Shown: one piece after another, positions 1 through 7,751 of the stretch | How positions within the stretch are numbered: the first letter of the stretch is position 1 | How the letters are laid out: every line of letters begins with the position of its first letter | Assembly: GCF_003265995.1 (NCBI RefSeq) | Contig: NZ_MVJN01000002.1 | Coordinates: forward strand, 1-64,000 | Reading direction: 5' to 3' | Origin: Legionella quinlivanii | GTDB lineage: Bacteria; Pseudomonadota; Gammaproteobacteria; Legionellales; Legionellaceae | DNA length: 64,000 nucleotides | The notes under the pieces: generated by a model | Told to the model about the DNA's origin: nothing | Database searches by the model: none | Seen by the model: the letters and a program-made list of their open reading frames with translations, nothing else | Position numbers and translations under genes: made by a program

Positions 1-2
1 AT

Positions 3-86
3 GGGGAATATGACTTTACTCAGGATATTGAAGAACAGGATATGTTGTTCGATATGGATAAAATATTAGCACTTAAAGTCGCTTAA
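3..86 (+). CDS. C-terminal end of an unidentified protein (partial)
   Basis: An open frame runs in from the left edge of the window and stops with TAA at 84-86. The visible 27 residues are acidic and end in ILALKVA. The stretch is too short to assign a family. The gene body lies outside the window, so nothing can be said about its function. Confidence 0.5.
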   Translation, partial: GEYDFTQDIEEQDMLFDMDKILALKVA

Positions 87-223
87 CTATCTCATTGCCA
101 GTTTGGGCTGGATATGCGGTAAAACCCAAATACTCCTTTTCATCCCTTGTTCAATTTATTAAAAACTCATATCTTAATCAAATTATTAGGAAGTCATTAA
201 TAAACATATTTATTGAGAATGAT

Positions 224-313
224 ATGGAAAAATTCAATAGTTATGCCCGACTCAGCACAAATGATCACAATTTGAACTTGCAAATTAATGCTTTGATTCA
301 GGCTGGTAGGTAA
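224..313 (+). pseudogene. Remnant of a serine recombinase (resolvase/invertase) N-terminus
   Basis: Starting at ATG 224 the frame encodes 29 residues that match the N-terminal signature of small serine recombinases: YARLSTNDHN followed by LQINAL and QAGR, compared with the family pattern YARVSTxDQNLxLQxxALxxAG. The serine after Arg-Leu sits where the nucleophile is. The frame then stops with TAA, so the rest of the catalytic domain and the DNA-binding helix-turn-helix are missing. It is a fragment, probably left by an invertase or transposon resolvase. It lies at the edge of an effector-rich accessory region. The frame is open upstream to 95 but shows no family resemblance there. Confidence 0.55.
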
Positions 314-334
314 ATTTCTTACAACAGACTCAAA

Positions 335-1378
335 TCAATCGCCAGGTTTGGCAAGCGGATTAAGGGCACTTTGGGCATCAGTCTGAATTATTTTTAATGC
401 TGAAAGAGGAATGTAAAGCGGTTGCTGCTTACCATTTCCTAGTTCTTCAAAATAACGTTTTAAACCAAATTGTTCGAGCATATATTTTAACGGCAGGTAT
501 AGGCTGGATTTATCTTTAGTTTTTAATAAATTAAAATACAATATTGTTTGTTCAGCTATAAATTTTGTAAAAGCTTCATTGCATTGTAGGCACGTTTTCA
601 ATCGTTCATGGAAGCTGACCGGGATATGTTTGCGATAATGTACCGGATTGCTGTTAACTTCATTAAGAAGTTTTTCAATTAAATACTCTCCAGGAATATT
701 ATCTGCAAAGGGAGCGCGGCTATGTGTATTGGTTTTTAAAAACTGTATTTCAGTACTACTAAACATACTCGCCATAATCTCTAGCCAATATACTTGATTC
801 TGGATAATCTTCATACAAAATAGTTTTTTAGCGAGTGCATCCTGAATATTATTTATAATAAAATTTATTGGTGAAAGAAAAGATCTGTGTATAGAGCTTA
901 AATTAAATAAATCAATATTCAGCGCTTCTTGCATAATCTCTTCATCAAAATAGGAAAGTGAGTTTGCTACCAAATCCTCCGAAATATGCGAATCAGGCCA
1001 AATACGATGAAAATAATTATACAATTGGCTCCAAGACAGTTTCTTAGTAAGTTGTTTTTCAATATTTTCAATAATTTGAGGATGTGAAATAACTTCTTTT
1101 AGCTTTTTTAAAATTAACTCCCGTTGCTCTGTGGGTAGGGCTAAAATTGCAGAGAGATTTTTTTTAAATATGGTTATATAACGTTCAATGGAAATAGAGT
1201 TTTGGTTTTTCTTCCACCACTGTTTAAATTCCTTACTAAACTGCTTGTTTATCAAATCGACTTCAGCTTTAGTATAATATTTCGGTAGGGGAGGTAATTT
1301 AGGGATTACACCGCAAGCGATTAAGAATTTGCTAAAATCATTATTGTATTGCTCAAATTGAAAATTAAAATTAGGCAT
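335..1378 (-). CDS. Hypothetical protein, putative secreted effector
   Basis: The product is 347 residues, lysine-rich and mostly helical in appearance, without a signal peptide or membrane segment. I do not recognise a family. The N-terminal part is rich in aromatic residues and includes a KQWWKK motif near residue 54. The C-terminus is short and polar. Size, composition and position among other orphan genes fit a Legionella Dot/Icm substrate, but this rests on context only. The next gene on the same strand starts over 200 bases upstream, so the gene is probably transcribed alone. Confidence 0.5.
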   Translation of the reverse strand: MPNFNFQFEQYNNDFSKFLIACGVIPKLPPLPKYYTKAEVDLINKQFSKEFKQWWKKNQNSISIERYITIFKKNLSAILALPTEQRELILKKLKEVISHPQIIENIEKQLTKKLSWSQLYNYFHRIWPDSHISEDLVANSLSYFDEEIMQEALNIDLFNLSSIHRSFLSPINFIINNIQDALAKKLFCMKIIQNQVYWLEIMASMFSSTEIQFLKTNTHSRAPFADNIPGEYLIEKLLNEVNSNPVHYRKHIPVSFHERLKTCLQCNEAFTKFIAEQTILYFNLLKTKDKSSLYLPLKYMLEQFGLKRYFEELGNGKQQPLYIPLSALKIIQTDAQSALNPLAKPGD

Positions 1379-1404
1379 AGCTTACTTCATAAATAGCTTT
1401 ATAA

Positions 1405-1512
1405 TTAAGTATAGGTATATAAAATTGTAAGGTTTTCTATAATTGATAACAGGTTCTCATTTAACTTGCTAACTTCTTTGTCGGGTAAATTACCAGTAGA
1501 CAAATTCTGCAT
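1405..1512 (-). CDS. Possible small ORF or gene remnant (35 residues)
   Basis: Between the two larger minus-strand genes there is a short frame starting at ATG 1512 with AGGGA six bases upstream and ending with TAA at 1405. The frame remains open upstream of the ATG back to a TGA, for about 18 codons, with a plausible protein-like composition (Lys, Glu and Leu rich). It may therefore be the C-terminal remnant of a larger decayed gene rather than a true small gene. No family is recognised. Confidence 0.22.
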   Translation of the reverse strand: MQNLSTGNLPDKEVSKLNENLLSIIENLTILYTYT

Positions 1513-1609
1513 CAACATTCCCTGTGTTTCTAATTTACGGCAAGCGTATTTGGCTTTTTCAGTTCAAGAAGTTGGAGTTATAGAAATAAAAGAATTCCGT
1601 GAAGTCTAG

Positions 1610-2986
1610 TTAATATATTTTTGCTAAAGAAGACGCTTCCACATGCTCGTGGTATCGTTTCACAGAGCGTGATTCGCCAAATAACCCGATGCGATAATAA
1701 GCGAATGCTTGTAGAATTGATTTAGCCCCTTTTTCTTTGTGATTTAAAAACTCTTCTAACGTTCCTGTGCTCTTGCTTTTTGCGTTATTTAGAGACTGTC
1801 GTAGTTCACTTACCTTGCGCACATTTTGTATTCCCACACAAAATAAACTAGCGCGTTCAATGGCGTTGATTGTATCTTGCATGATTATTGATAACTCTTC
1901 GATGGCTTTTGGATCATCCAGAGGTTCTTGAAGCTCAGGTGGAGTAGGGTGAGGCTGTTGTGGAATAGTTGCGCTCGTTTTTTCTTTGGAGAGAGCAAGC
2001 AATTCTTCAATTGAGATTGGGATGCCTGATATTGCTGTGGAAGTCATGTTATTCAGAATGGGCTCTGCGGTCATACTATAGAAAAAGCGATAAATAGACG
2101 GCCCTTCATCTTCTCTCCTTCCTATAACCCGAATGGTCTGTATTGGATTGAAACAACCACTATAGAATCTATCAGGGTTGGGCTTGTCGGCGGCGCTAAG
2201 GAGAAAATGGCAATTCCAGAGATCAAAGCGATAACGCTCTCCGCTTAGGACATTGAATAAATTATGTTTGTCAAAAAATTGCTCCAGCTCATCAATAACC
2301 CATATTATCGGAAGTTTTTGCAAAAGATAGACATGAGGATTTAAACCATATAAAGAGAGTGTCTCAATCTTTAGATCGGTGGGAGAAGTCAATCGTGATA
2401 GGGGGCAATAGATAACTAGAAATCGTCCTTCACGATAGTTATTCAAAGTGTCTAGTGCAAACTTTTGGAGGAAGTAACTTCGTTGCTGGGCTGGTAAATC
2501 GTTTAGTAAAGCAATAACGGTTGTCACCGATTTTTGTTTATATGTTTGGTGGATTAAGTTAGATAAAGGAACATGACCTTCATTTTCGCTAAAGTGTAAA
2601 TCTTTCGAATTGTTGCTGCTCGTTTCCAAAGCGTTTGCTAAATACTCCCGCATTCGTCGAAATCCAGGAATCCAGGGGTGTTTTTGTACATTTTCTTCAG
2701 TAAAAAAATCAGACAAGGGGGGTGGTGATAAAACTAGTTTTAAACATAATTCTTCCTCAGAGTTCAAATACATCGAACCTAAAAAAGAATCGGTCCTCAA
2801 CAATTTCTTAAATTCTTTAATAGTTAAATAATCAATCCCTTCCCAGAGTATATGTTGAAATTTAAACGTGCGATCTTCTTTTTTTAGTCGGGCTGTAACT
2901 GTTGCAAAAAAATCACCACTCTCATAGGTCAGTTTTAAGCAGTCTCCTTGCGTGAAAAAATCGCGCTTCCAGTAAACGGTGAGCAT
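1610..2986 (-). CDS. Hypothetical protein with STAND/NACHT-like central segment, putative effector
   Basis: The product is 458 residues and soluble. The middle (roughly residues 185-275) reads like the core of a STAND or AAA-type NTPase: FLVIYCPLS, then a hydrophobic strand ending in acidic residues (IIWVIDELEQF, Walker B-like), then a further strand (CHFLLSAADK) in the position of a sensor-1 strand. I see no convincing Walker A P-loop, so it may be a degenerate NTPase. The C-terminal third contains a proline-rich linker (PQQPHPTPPELQEP) and a helical tail. Function is unknown; an effector role is inferred from context only. Confidence 0.5.
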   Translation of the reverse strand: MLTVYWKRDFFTQGDCLKLTYESGDFFATVTARLKKEDRTFKFQHILWEGIDYLTIKEFKKLLRTDSFLGSMYLNSEEELCLKLVLSPPPLSDFFTEENVQKHPWIPGFRRMREYLANALETSSNNSKDLHFSENEGHVPLSNLIHQTYKQKSVTTVIALLNDLPAQQRSYFLQKFALDTLNNYREGRFLVIYCPLSRLTSPTDLKIETLSLYGLNPHVYLLQKLPIIWVIDELEQFFDKHNLFNVLSGERYRFDLWNCHFLLSAADKPNPDRFYSGCFNPIQTIRVIGRREDEGPSIYRFFYSMTAEPILNNMTSTAISGIPISIEELLALSKEKTSATIPQQPHPTPPELQEPLDDPKAIEELSIIMQDTINAIERASLFCVGIQNVRKVSELRQSLNNAKSKSTGTLEEFLNHKEKGAKSILQAFAYYRIGLFGESRSVKRYHEHVEASSLAKIY

Positions 2987-3176
2987 AGTGTTTCTACATT
3001 ATAACTAGTTGTAATTAAGCATATCGGGTTTGCGTTATAATGTCTAAACACGGTTTTATAGCTTTGAATCAGCAAGGATACTAAGTAGTGGCATTTTAGC
3101 TAAATCGATGAATTGTTCCCTTTTGTCTATAAAAGGTTGTAAGATCAGAAAGCGGGCACTAGACTTAACCAGGAAC

Positions 3177-3193
3177 GCGCATCAGCGATGCGC
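3177..3193 (+). promoter_or_regulatory. Perfect short hairpin in the leader of the DUF3597 gene
   Basis: A 7-bp perfect stem with a 3-base loop (GCGCATC-AGC-GATGCGC) lies 25 bases upstream of the ATG and just ahead of a strong AAGGAGGA ribosome-binding site. It could be an RNA stability or regulatory element of the leader. No ligand or regulator can be inferred. Confidence 0.35.
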
Positions 3194-3218
3194 CTGGAAT
3201 TAATTCAAGGAGGAAGAC

Positions 3219-3590
3219 ATGAGCATTTTTGGTAGCATCGTTTCCGCAATTTTTGGAACTGCAAAAGCAGCTACAGCAGTGGTCACCAGCGGCAATACGG
3301 CGGCAGCCCCCTCTACCCGAAAGCCGATGACAAGAGCCGAAGTCGAAGCGATGATCCAAAAGGTCGCCGATACTACTGGTCGTAAGGACTACAATTGGGA
3401 ACAATCAATTGTCGATTTGATGAAGCTGCTGAATCTCGATTCAAGCCTTAGCGCTCGCAAGCAGCTTGCCCAGGAACTTGGCTACACTGGAGCCCTCAAC
3501 GGTTCGGCTGAGATGAATGTCTGGCTTCACGAGCAGGTTATGATTAAGCTTGCCGAAAGCGGCGGTGTCGTGCCTGACAGCCTTAAATAA
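3219..3590 (+). CDS. DUF3597 family protein
   Basis: The product is 123 residues. The opening MSIFGSIVSAIFG, a short Ala/Thr-rich linker and a compact C-terminal helical domain (about residues 38-120, with DYNWEQSIVDLMKLL and the LAQELGYTG segment) are typical of the DUF3597 family, whose function is unknown. An AAGGAGGA site lies seven bases before the ATG and a rho-independent terminator follows, so it is an autonomous transcription unit. Its GC-rich codon choice (GCC, GGC, CTG, CGC) differs clearly from the AT-rich neighbours, which suggests recent horizontal acquisition from a higher-GC proteobacterium. Confidence 0.75.
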   Translation: MSIFGSIVSAIFGTAKAATAVVTSGNTAAAPSTRKPMTRAEVEAMIQKVADTTGRKDYNWEQSIVDLMKLLNLDSSLSARKQLAQELGYTGALNGSAEMNVWLHEQVMIKLAESGGVVPDSLK

Positions 3591-3611
3591 AAAAAATATG
3601 GAAAAGAACCA

Positions 3612-3638
3612 ATGCGGTCCTCCGAGTGGCCGCATTTT
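3612..3638 (+). terminator. Rho-independent terminator of the DUF3597 gene
   Basis: A GC-rich inverted repeat (ATGCGGTCC ... GGCCGCAT) about 20 bases after the stop codon is followed immediately by TTTT. It also separates this gene from the convergent ankyrin gene. Confidence 0.7.
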
Positions 3639-3645
3639 GTATAAA

Positions 3646-3864
3646 TTAAAGGGTAAATAATGTTATTGAATTCAATGCTTCTTTACATCCTTTCCTCACA
3701 ACAGAGCCAGCTACTGCAAAAAGATTGTTTGTAAAATGATAGGAAATACTTCCCCATAAACTCCCATTATTTTTTCTTACCAGTTCTCCAGGATTAAAAG
3801 CCAAGTAGGTCGTTTGTAGTCTTGCTAATTTAGAATAGGCTGAACCCAGATAATGCTTGTGATT
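3646..3864 (-). pseudogene. In-frame 72-codon continuation of the ankyrin/IQ protein beyond its stop
   Basis: Directly after the TAA that ends the 300-residue ankyrin protein, the same frame stays open for 72 more codons and ends with TAA at 3646-3648. It encodes a protein-like sequence (for example SAYSKLARLQTTYLAFNPGE and a later FAVAGSVVRKG stretch). In DNA this AT-rich, 72 open codons are unlikely by chance. The simplest reading is that a nonsense mutation has truncated a 373-residue protein, and this segment is its stranded C-terminus. TAA is not a codon used for selenocysteine or pyrrolysine. Confidence 0.5.
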
Positions 3865-4767
3865 TTAAGTTCGACAAATGCCGCTAGCTAGTGCGTCCTC
3901 ATTTGAAACAGATGGAGCAGGGGGGGTATGATGACTCCGCCAGAAGCGCTGGATGCTAATAGCCGCTTTATTTTCTACTTCTAATTGCTTTTTTCTATTT
4001 TTTATCATTAACTCCATCTTTGTGTCCAGGTACTCTTTGGCTTTGCCTAGAGTTTCAAGAGATACACGAGGGTCGTATATTTTAATATTTAACAAATTTA
4101 GTGGAGTTAGTTGAATATTATCCATAATATTGTCTTGAGCGCCGTGTTTTAATAGTAATACAGCAAAATCAAATTTTTCCTCCCATAAGGCTTTATGTAA
4201 TAGTGTATGGCCAGTATCAGGCGCTTGTTCATTTTTGTCTGGAAAAAAATCCAGTAAATATTCAAAATCACAAATATTATTATCATCCATAGCTGTAGAT
4301 AGAGATGAGTAAATATCCGCTCCATCAGTAATAACAGAGTATGTTACTTGTAAAAGCAAATCAAAATAGGAACCATTTATCAGTGCTATGCAATGAACAT
4401 CAAATTCATATAGTCCATCTGTATTTGCAGTGCATGTTGGCGAAAAAGGTTGATAATCACCTTGTACCAATGAATTATTTTTGGTGTTGCAGAAATTAGG
4501 TATATTTATCGGAAAGCATTCATCTGAAGATACACCAATTGTTTTGGACAGGTGAACAAATAAATCAGCTAGCATAAAGCAGTTAGCTTTGATTCTTTCG
4601 TTTTCAGGTCGTTTGTAAATATCAACTGATTCAGCATTACCTTCGTATATCCATTTTTTTTCTTTAATAAACCTGGAAGTAACATCAAATAGCAAATCAA
4701 CATCTGGGCGATTTGTTTTTGCGTGTCTTCTATAATTTCTCAATATCGCATCTTCAATCGTTACCAT
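3865..4767 (-). CDS. Putative effector: Cys-His-Asp protease/transglutaminase-like domain, ankyrin repeat and IQ motif
   Basis: The product is 300 residues. The N-terminal part carries Cys63 in NCFMLADLF followed by His125 and Asp136 in FDVHCIALINGSYFDLL. This C...H...D order and the short His-to-Asp spacing resemble papain-like/transglutaminase-fold enzymes. Residues about 184-228 form an ankyrin-like repeat (DTGHTLLHKAL, LLLKHGAQ, LTPLNLL). A basic helix follows, then AAISIQRFWRSH (about 268-279), which fits the IQ calmodulin-binding core IQxxxR. An ankyrin plus IQ architecture suggests a host-directed Dot/Icm effector. The gene appears truncated: the frame continues past the stop for 72 codons. 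Domain calls are by eye. Confidence 0.5.
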   Translation of the reverse strand: MVTIEDAILRNYRRHAKTNRPDVDLLFDVTSRFIKEKKWIYEGNAESVDIYKRPENERIKANCFMLADLFVHLSKTIGVSSDECFPINIPNFCNTKNNSLVQGDYQPFSPTCTANTDGLYEFDVHCIALINGSYFDLLLQVTYSVITDGADIYSSLSTAMDDNNICDFEYLLDFFPDKNEQAPDTGHTLLHKALWEEKFDFAVLLLKHGAQDNIMDNIQLTPLNLLNIKIYDPRVSLETLGKAKEYLDTKMELMIKNRKKQLEVENKAAISIQRFWRSHHTPPAPSVSNEDALASGICRT

Positions 4768-4918
4768 TATTGCCTATTTGATTATAGTTTAAAAAATACA
4801 TTGTACTTTAAGACGAAAAATAATCAATGGAGCAAAAGCTTGAACAATAATGGTTAATCAGTTGGGTCTGGTACTGATAGAATTGAAAATAGAGGGGTTG
4901 GTTTATCATATAGAGACC

Positions 4919-4954
4919 CACTAAGTCTGATTATTTTGATAATCAGACTTAGTG
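4919..4954. repeat. Perfect 16-bp inverted repeat with 4-base loop
   Basis: The arms CACTAAGTCTGATTAT and ATAATCAGACTTAGTG are exactly complementary and separated by TTTG. The element lies between the start of the ankyrin gene and the end of the acetyltransferase gene, both on the minus strand. It could serve as a terminator for the acetyltransferase transcript, although a clear T-run is missing, or as a dispersed palindrome. Confidence 0.55.
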
Positions 4955-4995
4955 TAAATTAGGGGTGGGTAAGCTCAACTCGCTAATGCAATATC

Positions 4996-5583
4996 TTATT
5001 CTTGTTTAATTATCTTAAAAACATCAAGGTTTGGTAGCATCCTTTTTCCAAAGCATGCATAGATCACTTCATCGCAAGGTTTTTTAGATACACAATCTAT
5101 TCTGAAATTTCTTAAAATTGCCTCCTCAATAAACCCAGCACGTTTAGCAACATTGATACTCTTGATATTTTCCCTCTGTGCGCAGATTTGCACACGGACG
5201 GCTGAAAAATATTCAAAAGCAAATCGTGCAATAGCAATAATTGCTTCTGTAATAAAGCCATTACCTGCAAACTCAGTATTAATCCAATATCCTGTTTCAA
5301 ACATTGGAACTTCAAAATTACTTTTTTCATTAAAGCCTGAAGCAGAAACAATTTCTCTAGTTGATTTTAACTCAATAATCATCGGAAGCTCTTTAGGTTG
5401 AGGTTCTTTCCAAGATTGTATGCCACGCCTTATAAAATCTTCCGTAGTTTCCATGCTCGGATCTGAAGCCCAAGGCATCCATCTGCTTATTTCGTTTAGA
5501 GATTGATTAATAGCTAGGTTGACAGATTTGGCATCCCCTAATTTTGGTGGTCTTATCAAAAGTCGTTCAGTTTCAATAATCAC
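4996..5583 (-). CDS. GNAT N-acetyltransferase, RimJ/RimL type
   Basis: The product is 195 residues. The opening IETERLLIRPPKLGDA and the SRWMPWA segment are typical of the RimJ/RimL group, which acetylates N-termini of ribosomal proteins or small molecules with acetyl-CoA. The GYWINTEFAGNGFITEAIIAI stretch (about residues 92-112) is the acetyl-CoA-binding core, and the later INVAKRAGFIEEAILRNF segment is the usual beta6-beta7 region. Length is normal for the family. The actual substrate cannot be read from sequence. The gene stands alone between two putative effectors. Confidence 0.8.
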   Translation of the reverse strand: MIIETERLLIRPPKLGDAKSVNLAINQSLNEISRWMPWASDPSMETTEDFIRRGIQSWKEPQPKELPMIIELKSTREIVSASGFNEKSNFEVPMFETGYWINTEFAGNGFITEAIIAIARFAFEYFSAVRVQICAQRENIKSINVAKRAGFIEEAILRNFRIDCVSKKPCDEVIYACFGKRMLPNLDVFKIIKQE

Positions 5584-5673
5584 AATAAAACCCCTGATGT
5601 GTTGATTTATATCTATAAGGACATATTGTTCATTTTATGTCATTTGATTCGATCTTATTTGACAAACATTAAA

Positions 5674-6708
5674 TCAAATGCCAGTTGGATTATATTGGTT
5701 TGCAACGATTTTATGATCCCTGAACTTATCGGCTTTCTTTCTGTAAAAAAATGATTGATGAGATTTTGAAAATACTGGCTCCTCCTGATCCGGACAGAAA
5801 GTTTCGGAGCTAGCGATTCGGGGTCCCGCCACGGCCTTTTTCTCAGGAGTTGAGGTAATTGGTATTTCTTTTTTCTCAGGAACTGAAGTAAAAAGTCTAT
5901 CTAAATACAGATGATCATCTTCTACACAATTCTCAGGTCTGGCGGGTGCAATCTTTTCCAATAGCCTGGGTGTCTTTATACGTGGATAATTTCTTAGTAA
6001 TTGTTTTAAACCTAGTGATCGCATTTCAAAAAAAACCTGATTTTCGATTTCCACCGATGAAATGCCCGTTTCATTTTTATTTTCTGGCTTTGGCTTGTTT
6101 CTGGTCAGCTCCTCAACCGCGCTCTTTTGTAAATTAATTCTTTTTAATAAACAATTTACCTCGTTGACTATGTCGTTAATCCTAGACAAATCTTCTTCAA
6201 TCAAATGAAGATTTAAGTATAGTTTTCCTACCATTTTCAACAGTACTTCGGATGATTGTTCTTTACTAATAGCTCTCAGTAAATTATTTGCGGTATGAAT
6301 ATGTCTATTGGAAACGGTCGGTAAGAGTTTGAATTTAGTCTCGTCTATGGGTTCTAATCTGGAATAACTGCCGGTTTGAGTCTTGTCTGCTGCAACTATG
6401 GAGAGGCACCCGTCACTCTGTGATAATTGAGCAAATTTACTAATTGCATCGCGAATAGCTGTGCAAGTTGGTACTATCAAATTATCACTATGATCACCCA
6501 AGAAAAAATCCAACTCAAAACTAACTTTTCTATATAATTTCAATAATTTAGCGGGTGTTTTTTCTTGATTTATCTCTTCGAGCGTATTGTTTGCTTCATA
6601 AAGAAGGCGGTTAGAAAATGGGTTAATATAGAGATCGCAGGCTTTTTTTAATTGAGCGATAGCTTCATTCGACAATTTATTTCCTCTCCAGTTTTGGTTT
6701 GAGCTCAT
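5674..6708 (-). CDS. Hypothetical protein with an internal helical duplication, putative effector
   Basis: The product is 344 residues without signal peptide or membrane segment. Two segments look duplicated: one near residues 34-75 (SNRLLYEANNTLEEIN, LLKLYRKVSFELDFF) and one near 133-175 (SNRHIHTANNLLRAISKE, LLKMVGKLYLNLHLI), both helical hairpins. The second half has charged low-complexity stretches around repeated EKKxxxxxTSTPEKK sequences, followed by a basic C-terminus. No family recognised. Structure and location fit a Legionella effector, but there is no direct evidence. Confidence 0.5.
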   Translation of the reverse strand: MSSNQNWRGNKLSNEAIAQLKKACDLYINPFSNRLLYEANNTLEEINQEKTPAKLLKLYRKVSFELDFFLGDHSDNLIVPTCTAIRDAISKFAQLSQSDGCLSIVAADKTQTGSYSRLEPIDETKFKLLPTVSNRHIHTANNLLRAISKEQSSEVLLKMVGKLYLNLHLIEEDLSRINDIVNEVNCLLKRINLQKSAVEELTRNKPKPENKNETGISSVEIENQVFFEMRSLGLKQLLRNYPRIKTPRLLEKIAPARPENCVEDDHLYLDRLFTSVPEKKEIPITSTPEKKAVAGPRIASSETFCPDQEEPVFSKSHQSFFYRKKADKFRDHKIVANQYNPTGI

Positions 6709-6793
6709 ACCATATAATTAGATATATGAATCATTCTTACTTACATTACGACTACAATTATCTCTAATGGCAGCAAGCATTGGAATACATATT

Positions 6794-7681
6794 ATGGATA
6801 AAAAGATTGCAGTAATTACCGGATGTTCAAAACTATCTGGTGTGGGTTATAACCTGGCTTGTGCACTGCTTGAGCGAGGATTCAAAGTAATTGCCACTGT
6901 AAGAAATATAGAAAGATCGGAATTGAACAAGTTAAACGTTCCCAATCCTGAAAACTTGGACATTCAGGTTTTAGATCTTTGCCAAAAGGACTCAGTTGAT
7001 GCGTTTATCAAACGGATATTATCTCAGTATTCCTATATTGACATTCTGGTAAACAATGCAGCCAATGTGGCAATCGGTCCTGTGGAATCAGCCGCAGACG
7101 AGGATGTTTTAACGACCTATCAGACCAAAGTATTTGGTCCTTTGGCCTTAATTCGAGGATTTGTGCCAGTTATGCGCCAACGCCGAAGAGGATTATTGAC
7201 TACGACCTCCTCCATCTTTACTTCGTCGCCCATCAGCATGCCTGGCGTGGGAGTCTATTTTTCAGCCCTGGCGGCTTTTGAACGGCTGCAGGAATCACTG
7301 GCCATCGAGCTGGCACCATGGAATATTAAGGTAATTAACTTCCAGGCAGGCCCTATTACTACTGAATTGACCCGATTTGAAGGGTCAAGAACCGATGTAA
7401 TTAATGAGCATTATAAAAATTTTACACAACAGGCTTATCAGTGGTACGACCCCTCTTCTTTTCAAACAGGAACAGAGGTTGCACAAGTTTTTGCAGAGGT
7501 TATTGAAGCGAAGGAGCCGGATTTATGTTATCAAAGCAGCGCATTTGGGAAGAAATTTGTAGAGACCTATCGAAATGATGCCACTGGAAATCAGTCTTTT
7601 AATGCATTAGTTAAACATTTTGAAAATCTATATCACAAGGATGAAAGCGATTGGAAAATCCAAAGACCGACAAATGGCTAA
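6794..7681 (+). CDS. Short-chain dehydrogenase/reductase family protein lacking the catalytic lysine
   Basis: The product is about 295 residues with a Rossmann fold: an N-terminal glycine-rich loop TGCSKLSGVG (two residues longer than the usual TGxxxGxG) and the NNA motif. The active-site region reads PGVGVYFSALAAFERLQESLA. The tyrosine is present but the lysine of YxxxK is replaced by leucine. The lysine is needed to bind the cofactor ribose and lower the tyrosine pKa, so activity may be altered or lost. Start 6794 is preferred because GGAA lies eight bases upstream; a start at 6767 is also open but has no visible ribosome-binding site. Substrate unknown. Confidence 0.75.
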   Translation: MDKKIAVITGCSKLSGVGYNLACALLERGFKVIATVRNIERSELNKLNVPNPENLDIQVLDLCQKDSVDAFIKRILSQYSYIDILVNNAANVAIGPVESAADEDVLTTYQTKVFGPLALIRGFVPVMRQRRRGLLTTTSSIFTSSPISMPGVGVYFSALAAFERLQESLAIELAPWNIKVINFQAGPITTELTRFEGSRTDVINEHYKNFTQQAYQWYDPSSFQTGTEVAQVFAEVIEAKEPDLCYQSSAFGKKFVETYRNDATGNQSFNALVKHFENLYHKDESDWKIQRPTNG

Positions 7682-7751
7682 GCCCCCTTCTGCTAGTATT
7701 GCCCGGTTCTTGATCTATACTAATAAAAGCCCGTATTGATGGTTATTATGT

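Noticed and set aside
95-223. Coding extension upstream of the resolvase fragment
   Set aside because: The frame is open from a TTG at 95, but has no ribosome-binding site and no recombinase similarity before the ATG at 224.
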